Of a DNA stretch of 36,756 bases, positions 1-8,344 are shown in pieces. Every line of letters begins with the position of its first letter. The stretch's first letter is position 1. The notes under the pieces were generated by a model that saw only the letters and a program-made list of their open reading frames with translations, was not told the DNA's origin and made no database searches. The position numbers and the translations under genes were made by a program. Source of the DNA: an uncultured Senegalimassilia sp. (GTDB taxonomy: Bacteria; Actinomycetota; Coriobacteriia; Coriobacteriales; Eggerthellaceae); contig NZ_CAKTVU010000018.1 in NCBI RefSeq assembly GCF_934630535.1, forward strand, positions 1 to 36,756, read 5' to 3'.

Positions 1-21
1 GCGCTCGCGGAGGGCGCTTTT
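1..21 (+). terminator. Intrinsic terminator of a gene left of the window
   Basis: A 6-bp stem (GCGCTC at 1-6 with GGGCGC at 12-17, one G-T pair) closes a five-base loop and is followed by TTTT at 18-21. It probably ends a plus-strand gene lying before the window; the stem may extend to the left of base 1. Confidence 0.5.
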
Positions 22-74
22 CTTGTTGCGCGCATTCCGCGCGCGAGGAGACGCGCGGAATGCGCCGCACGCGC

Positions 75-118
75 CGAGAAGGCCCGCAAGGGGACGATTC
101 CCCCTGCGGACCTTCTCG
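75..118. repeat. Large hairpin, copy 1 of a repeated palindrome
   Basis: The 20-base arms 75-94 and 99-118 pair at 18 of 20 positions around a CGAT loop. The inner part reads CCCGCAAGGGGA / TCCCCCTGCGG. No T tract follows, so this is not a typical intrinsic terminator. A related hairpin lies at 315-354. Confidence 0.7.
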
Positions 119-314
119 CGTTTGGGGCAATCGGGAATTGCAGCGGCTCCGCGCTTTCGTGGCGCACGTGCCCTTTATGCGCGGCTATGAGATTGTCGGG
201 CTGTTGAAAAGCGCTTGGCATATTGTCTGGGAAGCCATCGCAGGGTTTCCTGTGCTCGCGGACCTGTTACATGGCCGGGTTCGCGAAGCGCGGACGGCCG
301 CATATCGTGCGCCC

Positions 315-354
315 GAGGGCCCGCAGAGGGGATCGATTCCCACTGCGGGTCCTT
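315..354. repeat. Large hairpin, copy 2 of a repeated palindrome
   Basis: The arms 315-332 and 337-354 pair with three G-T pairs and one mismatch around a TCGA loop. The core (CCCGCAGAGGGGA and TTCCCACTGCGGG) resembles the hairpin at 75-118 in both sequence and shape, which points to a dispersed palindromic repeat rather than chance. Confidence 0.6.
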
Positions 355-1011
355 TCTGCATTTGAGGTGGGTTCTTGGCTTTGATTCCCTTTAATTGATA
401 TGTTGCGATTTTTGCTTTCAAATATCATTAGCCCATTTTGTTCTCGAGGTGGCTTGTTCGCGGCGTTTTGTACGTCGTCTAGGGGTGTGCCGGGCAATTC
501 CGGTCGGCTTGGATGGGCCGTTCTTTTGTTTTACACCGTTGAGGGCGCCGGTATTCTTGGTCGCCTATCAGTGGCGCATGGGGAATCCCTATGCGGGGAT
601 TCATTTGCGGTTCGACAATGTGTTGACCGTCGTTACGGTTCTGTATCGCGTTCGGTTATCGAGATGGGTTTTGGCCCGGTCGTGCTCTTTCCTCGCTCGC
701 GTTGTAAGCCCACTATATTTCGTTATGCGCCGCTTCCCGATTTGGATTTTTATTGGTCACCGAAAGCCCTTTGTGAGGACTATAATTTCAAAGCTACAAA
801 TAGTTTATTGGCGCAATGCGGGTGCGGGGAATGTGCGTGTCGTTGATGTTGGCACCAAATGCTCGGCGCTTGCGGGGTCTGATGCGGACCTGCCGAAGGC
901 GGTAGGTGAATCTGCTTTGCGGCAAGCCCTTTTTAGCTTGGAATCGTAGACGGGTCGGGACCGTTTACGGCATGTTCGCAGGATCGCGCCACGCAAGGAT
1001 GGGAGAATGAC

Positions 1012-2394
1012 ATGTCTGCTAATTCAGGGGGCGCGCGTGCGTCCTGGTCGGGCAAGTGGGCGTTTATCTTGGCTGCTGCGGCCTCGGCTATCGGCTTGGG
1101 AAATCTGTGGCGTTTTCCGTATCTGGCTGCGAAGTACGGCGGCGGCGTGTTCCTTATCACCTATGTGGTGCTGGTTGTCACGTTCGGTTTCACATTGATG
1201 ATACTTGAGTCGGCGCTTGGTCGCAAAACCGGGCAAAGCGCGCTTGGCGCTTTCAAATCCTTCGGGAAGAAATACGCCTTCATCGGCATTTTCACTTCTG
1301 CGATTCCGTTCATCATCGTGCCGTACTACTGCATCATCGGCGGTTGGGTACTCAAGTATGCCGGTGCGTACATCATGGATGGCTCTGCGGCCTTGGCCGA
1401 TGGCGGTACGTACTTCACCAACTTTATCAGCGGTGGTGGGGAGAGCTTTATCTGGGCCATCGCCTTCCTGCTGATCGTGTTCGCTATTGTGGCGCTTGGT
1501 GTGAAGAACGGTATCGAGCGCGCCAACCGTATCCTGATGCCTGTGCTGTTGGTCATGACGGCCGGTATTTGCATCTACGAGCTTACGCTGCCCGGCGCTA
1601 TTGATGGCTTGGCATATTATCTCACCCCTGATTTCAGCAAGTTCAGCGTTGAGCTTGTCATTGCTGCACTGGGGCAGATGTTCTACAGCCTCTCTTTGGC
1701 CATGGGCATCATGATCACGTATGGTTCCTACATGCAGAAGTCCGACAACTTGGAGCAGTCCGTGCGCCGTATCGAGCTTTTCGATACCGGCTATGCGTTC
1801 CTGGCTGGCTTGATGATCGTGCCTGCAGCGTTTGTTGCCATGGGCTCTGCCGAGGCCGTTGCCTCGAAGTCGGGTCCGTCGCTGATGTTCGTTATCTTGC
1901 CCACCGTGTTCGATCAGATGGGCGGCATCGCCTCGATCATGGGCTTCCTGTTCTTCCTGCTGGTGGTGTTCGCTGCGTTGACCAGCTCCATTTCGCTTAC
2001 TGAGACCTGCGTGTCCATCGTTCAGGACTCTGCGCATATCACGCGCAAAAAGGCGCTTATTGCTTCCATGGTGTTCATTTTCGTGATGGCCATGATCGTG
2101 AACCTGGGCTATTGCCAGCTGGCTTTCATCGAGCCGCTGGGGCCGGGCAGCACTATCCTGGACTTCCTGGACTTTATCTCCAACTCCGTGATGATGCCTC
2201 TGGCGGCGCTGATGGCATGCGTGTTCGTCGGCTGGATCATCAAGCCCAAGGCTATCATCGACGAGGTGAAATCCTCCGGTCCGTTCAAGGCGGAGAAGAT
2301 GTTCACCGTCATGGTGAAGTTCATCGCGCCTGTGCTGCTGGTGGTTATCTTGGTCGCCTATGTTGCTGCGCAATTCGGTTTGTTCAGCATGTAG
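1012..2394 (+). CDS. Sodium-dependent symporter of the NSS (neurotransmitter:sodium symporter) family
   Basis: This 460-residue, strongly hydrophobic protein should sit in the cytoplasmic membrane and import an amino acid with Na+. Residues 26-37 (AIGLGNLWRFPY) are the hallmark unwound TM1 motif of LeuT-like transporters; Asn31 corresponds to the Na+-coordinating Asn of LeuT. About 11-12 membrane segments and the length fit bacterial family members. The start ATG follows AAGGATGGGAG (995-1005). The gene stands alone and ends at a strong terminator (2444-2484). The substrate cannot be read from the sequence; bacterial relatives carry hydrophobic or aromatic amino acids. Confidence 0.93.
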   Translation: MSANSGGARASWSGKWAFILAAAASAIGLGNLWRFPYLAAKYGGGVFLITYVVLVVTFGFTLMILESALGRKTGQSALGAFKSFGKKYAFIGIFTSAIPFIIVPYYCIIGGWVLKYAGAYIMDGSAALADGGTYFTNFISGGGESFIWAIAFLLIVFAIVALGVKNGIERANRILMPVLLVMTAGICIYELTLPGAIDGLAYYLTPDFSKFSVELVIAALGQMFYSLSLAMGIMITYGSYMQKSDNLEQSVRRIELFDTGYAFLAGLMIVPAAFVAMGSAEAVASKSGPSLMFVILPTVFDQMGGIASIMGFLFFLLVVFAALTSSISLTETCVSIVQDSAHITRKKALIASMVFIFVMAMIVNLGYCQLAFIEPLGPGSTILDFLDFISNSVMMPLAALMACVFVGWIIKPKAIIDEVKSSGPFKAEKMFTVMVKFIAPVLLVVILVAYVAAQFGLFSM

Positions 2395-2443
2395 CGGGCT
2401 GATCATGTGGGTATCTAGCGTTGTGGGTTAGCTAGGGAATCAT

Positions 2444-2484
2444 CAAGAGGCCGTCGACGTTTGTCGGCGGCCTCTTGTCTTTTA
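2444..2484 (+). terminator. Intrinsic terminator after the NSS symporter
   Basis: A 15-bp stem (2444-2458 with 2463-2477, one G-T pair) with a GTTT loop is followed by TCTTTT. Strong rho-independent terminator. Confidence 0.9.
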
Positions 2485-2989
2485 AGGGCAGTCACTCCTC
2501 GTCTGGGTCATGCGTGGTTCGTCCAAGGGCTGGTGGCATGTATGGGGATGGGTGGTATTGCTTGCGCGCTAGCCTCTCTGCAACGCATTCGCTGATTCTC
2601 GGATGAAGGGAAGGGGGATGGTTTTGCGGATGCCGGCGAAGAACTGGGTTGTGGTGCCGTGGAGCAGCTTCGGCCGGCACCTCCAAGCGCGGTTTGCGCT
2701 GAGGGTTGCTGTATGAGCTGACGTGTGCGATGGATCACGTTACGCCGCAGGCAGAAGGCGGCGCATTGTGTTGTTCGCTATGGTGGTAACGTGGCGGCGC
2801 CTCTAGAGTTCCCAAGATTCGACCTGCTCGCTGATTGTTTCGAATAGGTAAATTCCTACGTGGTTGCGTCCTTTTGGCCTGCCGTAGGGCCGGATGCTCC
2901 TCATCTTCCCTTCGCTTTGGGTGTAAGGTATTCGGCAAGCGTAATTTGCACGTTGGGCGCAAAGCGCCCTTTCACGAAGGAGCATCACG
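2485..2989. other. Leader/intergenic region upstream of ilvE
   Basis: About 500 bases without a supported gene; short frames on both strands have no recognisable product. It ends in a compact hairpin (2955-2969: GGGCGC, AAA loop, GCGCCC, then TTTC) just before the ilvE ribosome binding site, which could act as an attenuator or shape the leader. At 2780-2794 the bases GGTGGTAACGTGGCG vaguely recall a T-box, but no convincing T-box leader could be built. Confidence 0.4.
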
Positions 2990-4045
2990 ATGGTCGAGAA
3001 GAAAGATCTTGACTGGGGCAGCCTTGATTTCGGCTACCATCAGACCGACTACAGCTACGAAGCTCATTGGAAGGATGGCGAGTGGGACGAGGGCGGTCTC
3101 ACCACCGACCACGATCTGCATCTTTCCGAGTGCGCCGGTATCTTCCATTATTGCCAGGAAGTGTTCGAGGGTCTGAAGGCCTATACCACCGAAGAGGGCT
3201 CCATCGTTTGCTTCCGTCCGGACATGAACGCAAGCCGCATGTTCGACTCCGCTGAGCGTCTTGAGATGCCGGGCTTCCCGAAGGATCGCTTCGTCGAGGC
3301 CGTCAAGGAGGTCGTGAAGGCGAACGCCGCATGGGTGCCGCCGTTCGGTTCCGGCGCCACGCTGTACGTGCGCCCGTTCATGATCGGTTCCGGCGAGGTC
3401 ATCGGCGTTGCTCCGGCTCCCGAGTACACGTTCCGCATCCTGGTCACGCCCGTCGGCCCGTACTTCAAGGGCGGCTTGAAGCCGATCAAGCTGCGCGTGT
3501 CCGAGTATGACCGCGCCGCACCGCACGGCACCGGCAACATCAAGGCTGGTTTGAACTACGCCATGTCGTTGCGCCCGACCATGGAGGCGCATCGCAACGG
3601 CTACGCTGAGAATATCTACCTGGATTCGCAAAGCCGCACCTATATCGAGGAGACCGGCGGCGCGAACGTGCTGTTCGTGAAGCAGGACGGCACGCTGGTG
3701 GTGCCGAAGTCCCACACCGATTCCATCCTGCCCTCCATCACCCGTCGCAGCCTGGTGCAGGTTGCCCAGGACCTGGGTATGACCGTTGACGAGCGCTACG
3801 TCACGTGGGAAGAGGTTGCAGGCGGCGAGTTCGTGGAGTGCGGCCTGTGCGGCACCGCGGCCGTCATCAGCCCGGTCGGCCAGATCGACAACAAGGTCAA
3901 CGGCGCCGACCAGGAGGTCGTCTTCCCGGCTGGCTGCACCGAGATCGGCCCGGTTATGAAGCAGCTGCGCGAGACCCTCACCGGCATCCAGGATGGCAAG
4001 CTGGAAGACAAGCACGGCTGGGTCTGCAAGATCGACGTCGAATAG
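2990..4045 (+). CDS. ilvE: Branched-chain amino acid aminotransferase
   Basis: A 351-residue PLP enzyme of fold type IV. It transfers the amino group between Leu/Ile/Val and 2-oxoglutarate in the last step of branched-chain amino acid synthesis or the first step of breakdown, in the cytosol. The PLP-binding lysine is Lys185 in GTGNIKAGLNY; EETGGANVLF supplies the conserved Glu that contacts the pyridine nitrogen. Length and the N-terminal YCQEVFEGLKAY motif match the longer BCAT class shared by many Actinobacteria, Firmicutes and eukaryotes. The start follows GAAGGAG (2976-2982). It is monocistronic, with a terminator at 4076-4111. Confidence 0.95.
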   Translation: MVEKKDLDWGSLDFGYHQTDYSYEAHWKDGEWDEGGLTTDHDLHLSECAGIFHYCQEVFEGLKAYTTEEGSIVCFRPDMNASRMFDSAERLEMPGFPKDRFVEAVKEVVKANAAWVPPFGSGATLYVRPFMIGSGEVIGVAPAPEYTFRILVTPVGPYFKGGLKPIKLRVSEYDRAAPHGTGNIKAGLNYAMSLRPTMEAHRNGYAENIYLDSQSRTYIEETGGANVLFVKQDGTLVVPKSHTDSILPSITRRSLVQVAQDLGMTVDERYVTWEEVAGGEFVECGLCGTAAVISPVGQIDNKVNGADQEVVFPAGCTEIGPVMKQLRETLTGIQDGKLEDKHGWVCKIDVE

Positions 4046-4075
4046 CCGTCGACTGCATGCTTTGATGCAAACGAC

Positions 4076-4111
4076 AACGGGGAAAGCAGGAGCACCTGCT
4101 TTCCCCGTTTT
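4076..4111 (+). terminator. Intrinsic terminator after ilvE
   Basis: Arms 4076-4090 and 4095-4109 form a perfect stem over an AGCA loop, ending in a short run of T. Confidence 0.85.
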
Positions 4112-4263
4112 GCATTCGGCGGGATTGCGCGGGATGGATGTCCTGGCGCAACTTATCCTTCGCGTATCCTAAATGCTTCGTAAACGGCTGTCTGCGCCGC
4201 GCTTTCCGTTCTCCTGGTGGTTGTTCTCCCAGCTCAGGTGGATATCGGCACCGCGCTTGCTTC

Positions 4264-4800
4264 CTAGTAATTCTCGGCGTTGATCTCGAAGTATGCCTGC
4301 GGATGGTTGCACACGGGGCAAACGTCGGGAGCCTTGGTGCCTACGACGATGTGGCCGCAGTTACGGCACTCCCACACCTTGACCTCGCTCTTCTCGAACA
4401 CCTGAGCGGTCTCCACGTTATGCAGCAGCGCGCGGTAGCGCTCCTCGTGATGCTTCTCGATGGCGCCGACCTGGCGGAACTTCTCGGCCAGCTCGGGGAA
4501 GCCCTCCTCCTCGGCGGTCTTCGCGAAGCCCTCGTACATGTCGGTCCACTCGAAGTTCTCGCCGTTTGCGGCGTCCTCGAGGTTCTCCGCCGTGTCGCCG
4601 ATGCCCTCAAGCTCGCGCAGCCACATCTTGGCGTGGTACTGCTCGTTGGCCGACGTTTTGCGGAAGATCTCGGCGATCTGCTCGAAGCCTTCCTTCTTCG
4701 CCACCGACGCGAAATAGGTGTACTTGTTGGTTGCCTGCGACTCGCCGGCGAAGGCGGCCTGCAGATTCTTCTCGGTTTGCGTTCCTTCGTACTTGCTCAT
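4264..4800 (-). CDS. rbr: Rubrerythrin (diiron peroxidase with rubredoxin tail)
   Basis: A 178-residue cytosolic protein that reduces hydrogen peroxide in anaerobes, using electrons delivered to its rubredoxin domain. The N-terminal ferritin-like four-helix domain carries the diiron ligand motifs (Glu20; Glu53 and His56 in NEQYH; Glu97; Glu115 and His118 in IEKHH). The C-terminal rubredoxin-like domain has Cys145-x-x-Cys148 and Cys161-x-x-Cys164. I chose the ATG at 4800, preceded by GAGAGGGG, because the protein then begins directly with the domain; the frame extends upstream to 4995 without homology. The promoter region contains two near-identical 24-bp direct repeats (4910-4933, 4974-4997), probably an operator. 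It points to an anaerobic, oxygen-sensitive host. Confidence 0.96.
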   Translation of the reverse strand: MSKYEGTQTEKNLQAAFAGESQATNKYTYFASVAKKEGFEQIAEIFRKTSANEQYHAKMWLRELEGIGDTAENLEDAANGENFEWTDMYEGFAKTAEEEGFPELAEKFRQVGAIEKHHEERYRALLHNVETAQVFEKSEVKVWECRNCGHIVVGTKAPDVCPVCNHPQAYFEINAENY

Positions 4801-4909
4801 GAGAAACCCCTCTCGCTGTGTTGGCCCGCAGCGCCCATGCGCGCAGTGCCTTTGGTTTCCATCTATCGATGGTATGGGCAAACACGCGGCAGCGCAATCG
4901 TTTGCATCG

Positions 4910-4933
4910 CTTTGTGACGCAATTGTTGCAAGG
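4910..4933. promoter_or_regulatory. Direct repeat 1 upstream of rubrerythrin (operator candidate)
   Basis: This 24-bp element matches 4974-4997 at 22 of 24 positions. It contains TTGTGACGCAA, a near-palindrome, and lies about 110 bp upstream of the rubrerythrin start. It is a candidate binding site for a redox or peroxide-sensing regulator. Confidence 0.5.
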
Positions 4934-4973
4934 GGGGGGTGATTCTGCTCCCCGAGCGCGCCGCCGCCTCCTG

Positions 4974-4997
4974 CTTTGTGACACAACTGTTGCAAGA
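4974..4997. promoter_or_regulatory. Direct repeat 2 upstream of rubrerythrin (operator candidate)
   Basis: This is the second copy, offset by 64 bp (about six helical turns) so that both copies face the same side of the DNA. It contains the perfect palindrome TTGTGACACAA. The regulator is unknown. Confidence 0.5.
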
Positions 4998-5003
4998 GAG
5001 CTA

Positions 5004-5175
5004 GTTCTGGGTTGTTTTGCAGATTTCGGGCGCTGAATTTGCCATGAGCTCGGAGTTCTGGGCGGTTTTGGTCGCGAATTTGGCGAAAGGGCGAGTAAGG
5101 GATTTCAAAATGCCTGGTCAGGAGAATGCGAACCGCTAAGGTTATATTTCAGTGCTTGCAAAACCGCCCAGAACT
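5004..5175. repeat. 17-bp motif in two direct copies and one inverted copy
   Basis: AGTTCTGGGCGGTTTTG lies at 5054-5070 and its exact reverse complement at 5159-5175. A direct copy with two changes is at 5004-5020, 50 bp upstream of the second. They occupy the divergent region between rubrerythrin and ychF. They could be paired regulator sites or the ends of a small inserted element; I see no target-site duplication. Confidence 0.6.
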
Positions 5176-5324
5176 TTGATGGGGCCGTGGCGGGCGACCG
5201 TGCACTATGCGGTTTGTGCGGGTTTTCGCTCCGTCTGACGTGCATTCGGCGGGGCATCGCGCTGGGGCGGTGTTTGCGGTATCATAAAGAGCCAAGTGTA
5301 TTCACTAGTTAAGGAAGTTTCAGC

Positions 5325-6389
5325 ATGTCGCTTTCCATCGGTATCGTGGGTCTGCCCAACGTGGGCAAGTCCACGCTGTTCACGGCCCTCACGAACAAGG
5401 GCGGTTTGGCAGCCAACTACCCTTTCGCCACCATCGAGCCCAACGTGGGTATCGTTCCCGTTCCCGATAATCGTTTGGAGAAGCTGGCCGAGATCGACCA
5501 TCCTGCCAAGATCGTCCCCGCAACGGTCGAGTTCGTCGACATCGCCGGTCTGGTGGCGGGCGCCAGCCAGGGCGAGGGCCTGGGCAACCAGTTCCTCGCG
5601 AACATCCGCGAAACCGATGCCATCTGCGAAGTCGTGCGCTTCTTCAGCGATCCAGACGTCGTGCACGTTGATGGTCGCGTGAACCCCAGCTCTGACGTGG
5701 AAACCATCAAGACCGAGCTGATTCTGGCCGACATGGGCACGCTCGACAAGGCTATCCCGCGCCTGGAGAAGGAAGCGAAGCGCGACAAGGCCGGCGTGAA
5801 GAAGCTCGAGGTTGCGAAGAAGGTGCTCGAGGGCTTGAACGAGGGTCATCGCGCCCGCACGCTGAACCTGGACGAGGACGAGCAGGCGGCCATCTACGAC
5901 CTGCACCTGCTCACCATGAAGCCCATCCTCTACATCGCCAACGTGGACGAGGATGCCCTTGATGCCGACCTGGCCGAGATCGACGGCTGCCAGCCGGTGC
6001 CGATCTCCGCGAAGGTCGAGGCCGACTTGGCCGAGCTCGACCCCGCCGAGGCGAAGGAGTACCTGGAGGCCATGGGCCTTGAAGAGTCTGGCTTGGCGCG
6101 TCTGGTGCGCAGCGCTTACAAGCTGCTGGGCCTGCAAAGCTATTTCACAAGCGGCGAAACGGAAACGCGCGCTTGGACCATCCCCATCGGCGCGAAGGCC
6201 CCGCAGGCCGCCGGCGTCATCCACTCCGACTTCGAGCGCGGCTTCATTAAGGCGGAAACCGCTTCGTACGCCGACTACGTGGAGCTGGGCGGCGAGCTGG
6301 GCTGCCGCAACGCCGGCAAGCTGCGCCAGGAAGGCAAGGAGTACGTGGTGCAGGACGGCGACGTCATGCACTTCAAGTTCAATGTTTAA
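5325..6389 (+). CDS. ychF: Ribosome-associated P-loop NTPase YchF/OLA1
   Basis: A 354-residue cytosolic protein of the TRAFAC Obg-like family, which associates with ribosomes and hydrolyses ATP in preference to GTP. The P-loop is residues 9-17 (GLPNVGKST); the G3 motif is in DIAGLVAGASQGEGLG; the usual NKxD is replaced by NVDE, the change linked to ATP preference in this family. The C-terminal TGS domain ends the protein (EYVVQDGDVMHFKFNV). Length is typical. AAGGAAG at 5311-5317 supports the ATG at 5325. It is a single-gene unit with a terminator at 6424-6463. Confidence 0.97.
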   Translation: MSLSIGIVGLPNVGKSTLFTALTNKGGLAANYPFATIEPNVGIVPVPDNRLEKLAEIDHPAKIVPATVEFVDIAGLVAGASQGEGLGNQFLANIRETDAICEVVRFFSDPDVVHVDGRVNPSSDVETIKTELILADMGTLDKAIPRLEKEAKRDKAGVKKLEVAKKVLEGLNEGHRARTLNLDEDEQAAIYDLHLLTMKPILYIANVDEDALDADLAEIDGCQPVPISAKVEADLAELDPAEAKEYLEAMGLEESGLARLVRSAYKLLGLQSYFTSGETETRAWTIPIGAKAPQAAGVIHSDFERGFIKAETASYADYVELGGELGCRNAGKLRQEGKEYVVQDGDVMHFKFNV

Positions 6390-6423
6390 GGCGACTGGTT
6401 ACAAGGCCGATTAGCGAACTTCA

Positions 6424-6463
6424 CGGGGCGAAGCCGGGAAACCGGCTTCGCCCCGCGTGTTTT
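6424..6463 (+). terminator. Intrinsic terminator after ychF
   Basis: A perfect 14-bp stem (6424-6437 with 6442-6455) is capped by a GAAA tetraloop and followed by CGTGTTTT. Confidence 0.9.
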
Positions 6464-6731
6464 CGCGTCGCAACAGCGGCGGTGCCGGCGCAGGAGGGGG
6501 CGCTGATCGGCTATTCGCCATGGGAGCGTTGCTGCGTTGGGGATGTGTGCCGGCGCGCGTCGCCACGGAGACGTTGGCATCGGATGGAGTGCCAATCGGC
6601 TATGCCCTGCTAAAACGTTGGTATGCCGGGACTACGCATCTGCGCGCGTTGCGGCGGTGGCTGTTTTCTCGCGTTGGGGCGACGTGCGACGACAGCGGGA
6701 GCCGCCAGCTCGCTGGACAGTGCATGCGGAC

Positions 6732-6751
6732 TTTTCGCACATGCGCGAAAA
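6732..6751. promoter_or_regulatory. Palindrome upstream of queA (operator candidate)
   Basis: TTTTCGC and GCGAAAA are perfect inverted halves separated by six bases. The element ends 15 bp before the TATAAT at 6767, so it would cover the -35 region and could bind a repressor. Confidence 0.4.
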
Positions 6752-6766
6752 ACCATCTGGCTGGCG

Positions 6767-6772
6767 TATAAT
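6767..6772 (+). promoter_or_regulatory. -10 element for queA
   Basis: A consensus TATAAT lies 90 bp upstream of the queA start. No good TTGACA is seen at the right distance, so the promoter may need an activator or be weak. Confidence 0.45.
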
Positions 6773-6861
6773 CTGCCTGTTCGAAAGCTATTCGGCTGCG
6801 CGCGGCGCGGCCTTTTATATGCCTGGCGAAACTTGCCGGGCGTGCGACAAGGAGCATCTCG

Positions 6862-8004
6862 ATGAAAACGAGCGATTTCGATTACGATCTTCCCCAGGAG
6901 CTCATCGCGCAGGAGCCGGCGGCGGTGCGCGATGCATGCCGCATGCTGGTCATGGACCGCGAAACCGGCGCGATCGAGGACCGCATCTTCCGCGACATCA
7001 TCGATTATCTTGAGCCCGGTGATTTGCTGGTGGCCAACGAAACGCGCGTTTTGCCCGCGCGCCTGCTCGGCGCGAAGCGCGGCACGGGCGGACAGTCCGA
7101 AGTGTTCCTGCTTCGCCAGCTTGTGGGCTCGAAGGCGCAGCCGTATGCGGATGTGCCCCATATTGCCGGTCAGCCCACGCCTGGCGAAAACCAGCAGGCC
7201 ATTTGGGAGGTGCTCGTGCGCCCTGGCAAGCGCTTGAAGCCCGGCAGCGGCGCGGTGGTGGATTTCACGGATGGCGAAGGCAACGTTGCGCTGTCCGCCG
7301 AGATCGTCGACTGGGCCGAGGGCGCCCAGCGCGGCGAGCGCGTGGCGCGCCTGACCACCACGTACCCTTCGCTTGACGAGGCGCTTCACGCGGTGGGGCA
7401 TACGCCGCTGCCTCCCTATATCAAACACTACGCCGGCGACGAGGAGCTGTACCAAACGGTGTATTCCCGTCGCGAAAGCTCGGCGGCGGCACCTACGGCG
7501 GGTCTGCATTTCACGCCCGAGCTGATCGAGCGCCTGCGCGAGAAGGGCATCGATTGGGAAACCGTGGAGCTTGAGGTGGGCCTGGACACGTTCCGCATCG
7601 TGGACGAGGAGGACCCGCTGGCTCACAAGATGCACACCGAGTTCTACACGGTGCCGCAGAAGACGGTCGACGCCATTAACCGCACGCACGCCAACGGCGG
7701 CCGCGTGATCGCCGTGGGTACCACTAGCGTGCGCAGCTTGGAAAGCGCCTGGGATCCGTCGGCCGACAACGGTGCCGGTGCCATCACCGCGCGCGACCGC
7801 GACGCCACCAGCCTGTATCTGCTGCCGGGCAGCACGTTCCACGTGGTGGATGCCCTGGTCACGAACTTCCACGTGCCGCGCAGCACGCTCATGATGCTGG
7901 TCAGCGCGTTCAGCACCCGCGAGAACATCATGAACGCCTATCAGCACGCCATCGCGGAACGCTACCGCATGCTGTCGTTCGGCGACGCCATGTTCATCCG
8001 CTAG
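6862..8004 (+). CDS. queA: tRNA S-adenosylmethionine ribosyltransferase-isomerase QueA
   Basis: A 380-residue cytosolic enzyme that transfers and rearranges the ribosyl part of S-adenosylmethionine onto preQ1 in tRNA, giving epoxyqueuosine. The N-terminus (SDFDYDLPQELIAQEP) and the motifs SSAAPTAGLHFTPEL, KMHTEFYTVP, VGTTSVRSLES and TNFHVPRSTLMMLVSAF are diagnostic for QueA. It is slightly longer than the E. coli enzyme because of an insert near residues 75-115 in the N-terminal domain (around KRGTGGQSEVFLLRQL). AAGGAG at 6849-6854 fixes the start. queH and tgt, which act after and before it, follow within 2.5 kb. Confidence 0.97.
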   Translation: MKTSDFDYDLPQELIAQEPAAVRDACRMLVMDRETGAIEDRIFRDIIDYLEPGDLLVANETRVLPARLLGAKRGTGGQSEVFLLRQLVGSKAQPYADVPHIAGQPTPGENQQAIWEVLVRPGKRLKPGSGAVVDFTDGEGNVALSAEIVDWAEGAQRGERVARLTTTYPSLDEALHAVGHTPLPPYIKHYAGDEELYQTVYSRRESSAAAPTAGLHFTPELIERLREKGIDWETVELEVGLDTFRIVDEEDPLAHKMHTEFYTVPQKTVDAINRTHANGGRVIAVGTTSVRSLESAWDPSADNGAGAITARDRDATSLYLLPGSTFHVVDALVTNFHVPRSTLMMLVSAFSTRENIMNAYQHAIAERYRMLSFGDAMFIR

Positions 8005-8100
8005 CATCCGCTTAAGAGGGAAGAGACTGGCGAAGGGATTGAACTGCATCTCGACGTTCGGGTGCTCTGTATAAAGATTGCTCCGCAATGGATCGGGCCG

Positions 8101-8144
8101 AGCGCCTCTTGTTTCTCGGGCAACGAGAGACAAGAGGCGCTTTT
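8101..8144 (+). terminator. Intrinsic terminator after queA
   Basis: An 18-bp stem (8101-8118 with 8124-8141, one G-T pair) with a GGCAA loop is followed by TTTT. Confidence 0.9.
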
Positions 8145-8344
8145 GCGCGCATGAGCCTTAGTGTGAAGCGAGATGGGGGGCGGGGGAAAGGACGGCCGGG
8201 TTCCTTGCTTTGGGATGTAGTTGCCAACTCATCGCTAGCCGCTATGTGACTGCGTGTTTGCTCCCGGTATCTTCTTGTTTGCGAGTTCCTTGCGTCCGCT
8301 CGCAGTGGGTTGCGATTGTGGGCGAATTGGGCACTGGCGTCCGG
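8145..8344. other. Gap between convergent queA and queH
   Basis: No gene is seen. On the minus strand downstream of queH a TGCGAG/CTCGCA hairpin occurs without a T run, so termination of queH is unclear. Confidence 0.4.

Larger units (their letters stand above)
22..1011. other. Long stretch without a supported gene, containing hairpins
   Basis: About 990 bases precede the first clear gene. Open frames exist (the longest about 184 codons, 395-949), but their translations are rich in Arg, Val, Cys and Trp, match no family I recognise and lack a good ribosome binding site. Roughly 390-830 looks AT-richer than the genes around it. The stretch holds two large related hairpins (75-118, 315-354), smaller inverted repeats at 575-595 and 945-969, and the promoter region of the symporter at 1012. 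It could be a decayed region or carry an unrecognised RNA. Confidence 0.5.
6464..6861. other. Intergenic region upstream of queA
   Basis: About 400 bases with no supported gene; open frames here have no recognisable product. It carries the likely queA promoter (6767-6772) and a 20-bp palindrome (6732-6751). Confidence 0.5.

Noticed and set aside
395..949. A 184-codon open frame before the NSS symporter
   Set aside because: No family match, odd composition rich in Arg, Cys and Trp, no ribosome binding site and a rival overlapping frame on the same strand.
1024..2406. Long minus-strand open frame opposite the NSS gene
   Set aside because: A shadow frame typical of high-GC DNA; its His/Asp/Gln/Arg-rich translation has no family features.
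2700..2830. T-box leader upstream of ilvE
   Set aside because: GGTGGTAACGTGGCG resembles the T-box sequence but differs at key bases, and no specifier stem or terminator/antiterminator pair could be found.
8039..8144. Small RNA between a TTGAAC/TATAAA promoter and the queA terminator
   Set aside because: The spacing between the two hexamers is about 25 bp, too long for a normal promoter; the terminator is adequately explained by queA.
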